DNA of 18,767 nt from an uncultured Variovorax sp. GTDB taxonomy: Bacteria; Pseudomonadota; Gammaproteobacteria; Burkholderiales; Burkholderiaceae. Shown one piece after another: positions 14,812 through 18,767 of the stretch; the first letter of the stretch is position 1, and each line of letters opens with the position of its first letter. Position numbers and translations under genes: made by a program. The stretch lies in NCBI GenBank assembly GCA_946478645.1, contig CAMLCW010000059.1, forward strand, positions 1-18,767. Reading direction: 5' to 3'. Under the pieces are notes generated by a model. It ran no database searches, was not told the DNA's origin, and saw only the letters and a program-made list of their open reading frames with translations.

Positions 14812-15375
14812 TCAGCGGCGCAACAACAGCTCGCGCCGGACCGCATCCCTTGCGGCGGTGTAGCTGACTCCAAGCAGCTCACCAACCTCTCGAAAACCCA
14901 AATTCCCCCTGGTATACAGCTCAAAGGCCAACTGATCCTCGGCCTTTGAAAACATCCGCTCCCGACCAAAGCGGACGCCCCTCGCCCGAGCAGCCACACG
15001 GCCCGCTTCGCAGCGCTCGCGGATGATCGATCGTTCGAACTGCGCGACCGCCCCGAGTATCTGCAACACAAGCTCCCCCATCGCCGACGACGTGTCCACC
15101 GGCTCAGTGAGCGACTTCAATGCAGCACCACCACTGCGCAATCGTTCAAGCAGGTTCAGCAGGTCCTTTAGGCTTCGCGCGAGCCGATCCACCTTGTACA
15201 CGACCAGAGTAGAGCCCGGTCGCAACGCCGCCATCGCCCGGTGCAGCTCAGGGCGTGGGCCGACGCCGCTGGTCTTCTCAGCATAGATGGTCCGAACACC
15301 AGCGGCTTTGAGCGCATCGAGTTGTAGTTGCGTCTCCTGTTCGCTGGTGGACACCCGGGCGTATCCAATTATCAT
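14812..15375 (-). CDS. phage serine recombinase (resolvase/invertase family)
   Basis: The 187-residue product has the small serine recombinase layout. The catalytic domain starts M-I-I-G-Y-A-R-V-S-T with Arg7 and the nucleophile Ser9; Y-K-V-D-R-L-A-R-S at 60-68 carries the active-site arginines 64 and 67; a long dimer helix follows (M-G-E-L-V-L-Q-I-L-G-A-V-A-Q-F-E-R-S-I-I-R-E-R). A helix-turn-helix DNA-binding domain occupies about 145-187 (F-R-E-V-G-E-L-L-G-V-S-Y-T-A-A-R-D-A-V). The length and order match Hin/Pin/gamma-delta enzymes. As the outermost gene of a filamentous prophage it most likely catalyses integration and excision. It diverges from the 80-aa gene across 39 bp. No invertible segment with inverted copies of a site was found nearby. 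Confidence 0.92.
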   Translation of the reverse strand: MIIGYARVSTSEQETQLQLDALKAAGVRTIYAEKTSGVGPRPELHRAMAALRPGSTLVVYKVDRLARSLKDLLNLLERLRSGGAALKSLTEPVDTSSAMGELVLQILGAVAQFERSIIRERCEAGRVAARARGVRFGRERMFSKAEDQLAFELYTRGNLGFREVGELLGVSYTAARDAVRRELLLRR

Positions 15376-15414
15376 GTATCAGACTGTAAGTTCAGCAAAA
15401 AGGACGGGCGCACC

Positions 15415-15657
15415 ATGGGGATACAGGACAGAGACTGGTACAGAGAGGAAATGCGTGCTCGGAAGCGGGCGGAAGATGCTCGAGCATCGAAAGGGCGTTG
15501 GCCCTTCGCCACGCGAAAGCGACGCACTCCGGTAGACCTTCTGGATAACGCCAATCCGCCGAAGCTATGGGGTGCCGATTGGCACTGGTCTTTGCAGTTG
15601 CTTGTGTGGCTCGCAATCGCCGCCCTCCTGCTGGCGATCTGGCGAATGGTTCGATAA
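15415..15657 (+). CDS. small membrane protein, 80 aa, in prophage
   Basis: Unrecognised. ATG at 15415 is preceded by AAGGA at a spacing of about 10 nt. The N-terminal half is highly charged (M-G-I-Q-D-R-D-W-Y-R-E-E-M-R-A-R-K-R-A-E-D), and the C-terminus is one transmembrane helix (about 60-76, L-L-V-W-L-A-I-A-A-L-L-L-A-I-W) with a short basic end, predicting a tail-anchored protein with its charged domain in the cytoplasm. It is the only plus-strand gene in the prophage, divergent from the recombinase and convergent with zot, a position where inoviruses carry accessory or regulatory genes. It could be a moron with a host-altering role; that is inference. Confidence 0.65.
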   Translation: MGIQDRDWYREEMRARKRAEDARASKGRWPFATRKRRTPVDLLDNANPPKLWGADWHWSLQLLVWLAIAALLLAIWRMVR

Positions 15658-15766
15658 GCCGGGTACAGGGTGCGCGACGGCCCACCCCCCGCAAGCGGGT
15701 CCCCGGAATACCGCTTAGCAATGAAGTGCCCGATTGCCCGCCCTGCGCTACAGCGCGCGTCGCAGG
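15658..15766. other. prophage intergenic region with hairpins
   Basis: The gap between the convergent 80-aa gene and zot contains CCCGC-AA-GCGGG (15688-15699) and, at the zot end, CCTGCG (15742-15747) paired with CGCAGG (15761-15766) around a 13-nt loop. Neither has a U-tract. Such hairpins could end transcription or belong to the phage intergenic region (packaging or replication signals), which in inoviruses is rich in hairpins. Confidence 0.35.
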
Positions 15767-16867
15767 CTAGCGCGCTTTCGCTGGTGCGGGCTCCTTGAGA
15801 GCGGCCACCGATGCGACAGCAGCACTCTCGGCACGCTTTTGCATGTACGTGAGAACCTCCCTGTCGTTGTCGGCCCACGCCAAGCGAGTCAACCGCTCGC
15901 GATGCAGCGCGCCATCGTCTCGAAGATGATCGAGAGGCGCACCGATGCCCGATGCAACGCGGGTCATGTCCTCGCAGAACAGCCGCTCCTTCTCCACTGG
16001 GGTGCCCTTCTCATCGAAGCACTGGCAGCGGTCGCGGATTCGCGCGCAACCGGCAAACACTGGCGCTGGTGTCGCCCCGTGCCCTGGCTGGCTCGCCGGC
16101 GCGGCAGGAGGCCCAGCCGGCCCTACAGCGAGCTTTTGACCCTCGGGCGTCACTACCCCCTCTGCCGACACTTTGACGGCCTCTGCGGGCTTGGGATTGA
16201 TCCGGTTGCCGATGCGCTCGGCGACGGTCGGCCCGAGCAGCGCGATCAGCCCGGCCGCGAAGAAAACGCCAAACAGCACCGTTGGCAGTGAACGCTTCTG
16301 CTTGGTGTGCAGCGAACTGGACCGATAGACCTTCTCAGCCGCCTTGGAGCGCCGCCACGGCTTCTTCGAGAACGAATTCTTGAAGAGCAACGTGCGGCTG
16401 ACGCCGTCCCATTCGTAGATCGTGGCGAAACGCGAATTGCCGAGCTTGCGGACGTGGAAGTGCTGGCCGGCAAGCCGCACGATGGCCGCATTGATGAGCA
16501 TCGGATGCTGCGTCAGCAGATGCATGTCGATGCCGTAGTGCCGATGCGTCTCCAGCTCGGTGATGCACTTCGGTTGTTCCTTGTTGGCGCCCGTGAGCGG
16601 CCAGGGCTTTTGGACCTCATCGAACACGATCAGATCGCCGGGCTTCACCCACTCGTGCCAGCGCAGCAGATCGTCGGCGTCAATCTTCTCGTGCTCCAAC
16701 AACAAGCCGTTGATGTTGGTCCACAGCTTGCGCTTGACCTCGACTTTGTTGCCTTCGGGATCAATCGCGTGCTCGATCCAGCCCTTGGCGGCCAGGGGCA
16801 TGAGCACCTTCTCGATGACGCCGGATGTTTTGCCCGAGCCCGGAAGGCCCGTCCAGACGGTCAGCAT
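15767..16867 (-). CDS. zot: zonular occludens toxin family protein (phage assembly ATPase, pI-like)
   Basis: The product has 366 residues. The N-terminal ATPase domain has Walker A G-L-P-G-S-G-K-T at 7-14 and Walker B L-I-V-F-D-E-V-Q (79-86), with the family's E-L-E-T-H-R-H-Y-G-I-D and L-L-T-Q-H-P-M-L-I-N blocks at 104-126, and an F/Y-rich region to about 165. A basic stretch (K-K-P-W-R-R-S-K) precedes one transmembrane helix at about 194-213, and ~150 residues, proline- and alanine-rich with cysteines (C-A-R-I-R-D-R-C-Q-C), follow in the periplasm. In inoviruses this protein drives extrusion of the virion through the inner membrane. Its start overlaps the stop of the DUF2523 gene by 1 nt (TGATG). 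The partner outer-membrane secretin (pIV) is not in the window and is often supplied by the host. Confidence 0.95.
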   Translation of the reverse strand: MLTVWTGLPGSGKTSGVIEKVLMPLAAKGWIEHAIDPEGNKVEVKRKLWTNINGLLLEHEKIDADDLLRWHEWVKPGDLIVFDEVQKPWPLTGANKEQPKCITELETHRHYGIDMHLLTQHPMLINAAIVRLAGQHFHVRKLGNSRFATIYEWDGVSRTLLFKNSFSKKPWRRSKAAEKVYRSSSLHTKQKRSLPTVLFGVFFAAGLIALLGPTVAERIGNRINPKPAEAVKVSAEGVVTPEGQKLAVGPAGPPAAPASQPGHGATPAPVFAGCARIRDRCQCFDEKGTPVEKERLFCEDMTRVASGIGAPLDHLRDDGALHRERLTRLAWADNDREVLTYMQKRAESAAVASVAALKEPAPAKAR

Positions 16868-17154
16868 CAGCCGTTACTCTTGCCAACGATGCTCGTGGCG
16901 TTCTGGATCGACCACAGCAGCAGCTTCGTCGTGCACGCGCCGAAGATGATGCCGATTGCCTTGCCAATGCCGATGAACAGCGCGAAGTTGAACGCGTCCG
17001 CGGGCAGCGCGCCCATCGTTGAAACGATCTGCGTCTTTAGCTGCGCGATCACCGATTCCATACCCACGATGGTGATCACGCTAAAGCCGAGCACCGTGAG
17101 GAACTTCGCCAGGAGCGGCTGGACCATCGACAGAAGCCAAACGCCGACTTTCAT
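16867..17154 (-). CDS. DUF2523 family minor coat protein (pVI-like)
   Basis: The 95-residue product starts at the ATG at 17154, which overlaps the upstream gene's stop by 4 nt (ATGA); the frame is open further upstream but not used. Two to three hydrophobic helices are visible: about 5-31 (V-W-L-L-S-M-V-Q-P-L-L-A-K-F-L-T-V-L-G-F) and 54-76 (A-F-N-F-A-L-F-I-G-I-G-K-A-I-G-I-I-F-G-A), with a G-I-G-K-A/I-G motif typical of the DUF2523 proteins placed between the adsorption protein and zot in inoviruses. By position and topology it corresponds to pVI, which caps the virion together with pIII. Confidence 0.85.
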   Translation of the reverse strand: MKVGVWLLSMVQPLLAKFLTVLGFSVITIVGMESVIAQLKTQIVSTMGALPADAFNFALFIGIGKAIGIIFGACTTKLLLWSIQNATSIVGKSNG

Positions 17155-18575
17155 GTACGCACCTCTTTCCCCGGCATGACGATGAGAAATGCTGCGAACG
17201 TTGCAAGCAGCAGCACCAGAAAACGAGCGGGCAAAGCGTGATCGCAGAAGGTCTGCCAATCCACCACCTTGTAGCTGCCACCGAGCACGCCGCTCGACCA
17301 CTGTTTGTCACTCGGGCAGCTCCCGCCGCCGAACACGGGCTCTTCTGCGAAGGTGATCGTCTTCGTTTCCTTCGGAATCTCACCGTCCTCGGGCGGGTCA
17401 AGCTCTTGGCACCCGATGCTGTTCGGGCGCTTCTCGCACTCGCCCTCAGGCGGTTGCTCATCAACGGGCGTTTCAGTCGTCGTAGACGTACTCCGCACGC
17501 TGTTGTCGATGTTGTAAGTCGTCGTCGTCGTCACGTTGCTTGTGTTCGTAACGGTGTTACCGGACGGCTGAAAATTGTGCGTGGTGCGCGTCACAGTTCG
17601 CGAGCCATCGGGGTTAGTCGTCGTGCGCTCGGGGCCCTGAATCTGCGTGGGGCCGGTGACTGTCGGGTTAGGAATCGGAACCTCGGCACCGCGTTCGATG
17701 GTCTCGCCCCACACGCGGGGGTCGGGTGCGACCTTGGTCAACTCCTGAATCAGCTCCGCGAGGGTCTTCGGAATGCCGGGCGCGGCCGGATCGGGGTCGC
17801 GCTGCGTGCTGCGGAATACGTTGTCCTCAAGGAACGTCGGGTCTTGACCGCTCAGGGTGGTGCGCTGGATCGTGCACACGGCCTGCGTGCCCGTGGACAA
17901 CACGGCGCTTATGAAGACGAAATTGAAAGAGGGATTGGAGGCCTTGAACTGCGCAGGCTTGGCAGCGCACGCCGCGTGGTACGTGGGGTAATTGAAAACG
18001 TCGCCCCAACCCCAGAAGTAGCAGGGCGCACTCGTGCACTTCAACGGGTCCGGCTGCTCGACATCCCCCGTCTGCGCGTTGCGAGACAAGCCGGCGCGCT
18101 CAAGCCAATTCATGATGTACGGAGAGGCCGCAGCAACCCCCGTGCCGATGGCGCATGCGCCCGCTGTACCGACGACGCAGATCACGCCAGCCGCGCCAGC
18201 AGCAACCGTACTCCACGGAATGGAATAGCTACCGGAAACCGGATATTTGATTGCCCCGGACCCCCCAACAACGAACTGCCCATTGAAGCCAACGTGCCCA
18301 ATCGTCGGACCCGTAGCGCCGGTGGGCATGCCGTAGTTGCCAGCCTGGGTCCAACCACCCATGGAAGGCGAAATCGGAATGGTGCTGCCGCCGCTGTTCG
18401 TCGGCGGCGAGCCTGGGGTAATCGACGTAGTGCGCCCGGTTTGCGTGATGCCGGCGCGGCCAATGTTGCCCTTGCTAACAGCATGCGCGTTCAGCCAAAC
18501 GCCACCCAAAGCAGCAGCAACGAGCCAAGCGCGAACATGAGTTCGATGGAAGAAGGCATAGCGTCTCTCAGTCAT
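17151..18575 (-). CDS. TspB-like phage adsorption/minor coat protein (pIII-like)
   Basis: The 474-residue product starts at ATG 18575, overlapping the upstream gene by 8 nt; the frame is open to 18701 but the following signal peptide fixes the start. The signal peptide is residues 1-32 (basic R-R then A-W-L-V-A-A-A-L-G-G-V-W-L and cleavage after A-H-A). An N-terminal G/S/T/P-rich region has a hydrophobic glycine-rich stretch near 125-150, and a cysteine-containing domain (C-T-S-A-P-C-Y-F-W-G-W) lies in the middle. A Thr/Asn-rich linker spans about 300-370 (T-T-T-T-T-Y-N, T-S-T-T-T-E), followed by a C-terminal domain with C-E-K-R-P-N-S-I-G-C-Q-E-L-D, C-P-S-D-K and a final membrane helix F-L-V-L-L-L-A-T-F-A-A-F-L-I-V. 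This C-terminal pattern is that of TspB-related proteins of filamentous phages. It probably binds the host receptor at one virion tip; the N-terminal half should set host range. Confidence 0.85.
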   Translation of the reverse strand: MTERRYAFFHRTHVRAWLVAAALGGVWLNAHAVSKGNIGRAGITQTGRTTSITPGSPPTNSGGSTIPISPSMGGWTQAGNYGMPTGATGPTIGHVGFNGQFVVGGSGAIKYPVSGSYSIPWSTVAAGAAGVICVVGTAGACAIGTGVAAASPYIMNWLERAGLSRNAQTGDVEQPDPLKCTSAPCYFWGWGDVFNYPTYHAACAAKPAQFKASNPSFNFVFISAVLSTGTQAVCTIQRTTLSGQDPTFLEDNVFRSTQRDPDPAAPGIPKTLAELIQELTKVAPDPRVWGETIERGAEVPIPNPTVTGPTQIQGPERTTTNPDGSRTVTRTTHNFQPSGNTVTNTSNVTTTTTYNIDNSVRSTSTTTETPVDEQPPEGECEKRPNSIGCQELDPPEDGEIPKETKTITFAEEPVFGGGSCPSDKQWSSGVLGGSYKVVDWQTFCDHALPARFLVLLLATFAAFLIVMPGKEVRT

Positions 18576-18753
18576 GGGGCGTGGCGTCGAAGAATTTGAG
18601 GAACTGCCGTGCACAGAACACGATGACGGCCGCCACGAGAAAAAGGCCGAAGAGCAGCGCAATGTCTTGCATGTTCTCTTCGGAAGGTGGAGCGGGCGCA
18701 AGCTCGACCGTAATCGAGCAAGCAGCGCCGCACTCGATGGTTTGTGTTGCCAT
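18568..18753 (-). CDS. small phage membrane protein, 61 aa (minor coat-like)
   Basis: ATG at 18753 has GGAG six nt upstream. The N-terminal 28 residues include two cysteines (I-E-C-G-A-A-C) and a P/E-rich stretch, then one transmembrane helix about 30-49 (I-A-L-L-F-G-L-F-L-V-A-A-V-I-V-F-C-A) and a basic-aromatic C-terminus (R-Q-F-L-K-F-F). The lack of a signal peptide argues against a processed pVIII-type major coat. It could be a pVII/pIX-type tip protein, judging by its place directly before the adsorption gene and its 8-nt overlap with it. The major coat gene may follow to the right of the window. Confidence 0.7.
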   Translation of the reverse strand: MATQTIECGAACSITVELAPAPPSEENMQDIALLFGLFLVAAVIVFCARQFLKFFDATPHD

Positions 18754-18767
18754 TGCCCGCTCCGAGC

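Larger units (their letters stand above)
14781..18767 (-). mobile_element. filamentous prophage (inovirus), left part
   Basis: The block between hrcA and the right edge has the inovirus order on the minus strand: small membrane protein, TspB-like adsorption protein, DUF2523 (pVI-like), Zot (pI), intergenic space, serine recombinase. Genes in the structural block overlap by 1-8 nt. The recombinase as the terminal gene resembles the Ralstonia RSM-type phages, which integrate with a small serine recombinase rather than host XerCD. The replication initiator, ssDNA-binding protein and major coat gene are not in the window and should lie to the right. Confidence 0.88.

Noticed and set aside
15376..15414. 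Invertible switch controlled by the serine recombinase
   Set aside because: No pair of inverted sites was found flanking any segment in the visible part of the prophage.

Overview
The window looks like chromosomal DNA of a high-GC betaproteobacterium, most likely of the family Comamonadaceae (Variovorax/Acidovorax-like). The evidence is the strong G/C bias in third codon positions of the housekeeping genes, the gmk-rpoZ-spoT block followed by a convergent greB, and protein sequences (HrcA, HemW, Rph, YicC) of betaproteobacterial type. This is judged by eye, without a database search.

Region 1 (1-2900) is accessory DNA lying directly downstream of the 3' end of a tRNA-Ser(UGA) gene. It holds, all on the minus strand, the N-terminal part of a gene with an AbiJ-NTD4-like domain (cut by the window edge), a 370-residue protein with a HEPN-like R-x4-H motif, and a 234-residue protein with a C-terminal membrane helix. 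Degenerate direct repeats of the tRNA 3' end and its flank suggest stacked integrations. The region has the look of a small defence island.

Region 2 (3000-13750) is core genome. On the minus strand a Ser/Thr protein kinase, a PP2C phosphatase, rph, rdgB and hemW are packed with overlaps or very short gaps and run towards tRNA-Ser. Divergent from them are yicC, gmk, rpoZ and spoT, coupling RNA turnover, GMP recycling, RNA polymerase omega and (p)ppGpp metabolism. greB and a secreted hypothetical protein converge on spoT. A 91-residue hypothetical protein with an upstream Fur-box-like sequence, a 14-bp-stem terminator, tRNA-Arg(ACG), a CAU tRNA (probably tRNA-Ile2) and hrcA follow.

Region 3 (about 14781-18767, running off the right edge) is one end of an integrated filamentous phage (inovirus). 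In minus-strand order it has a small membrane protein, a TspB-like adsorption protein (pIII-like), a DUF2523 protein (pVI-like), the Zot/pI assembly ATPase, a short intergenic region with an oppositely oriented 80-residue membrane protein, and a small serine recombinase next to a 28-bp imperfect palindrome that may be the attachment site. The replication protein, ssDNA-binding protein and probable major coat gene are not in the window and would be expected to the right. The phage sits immediately upstream of hrcA, the heat-shock repressor gene.
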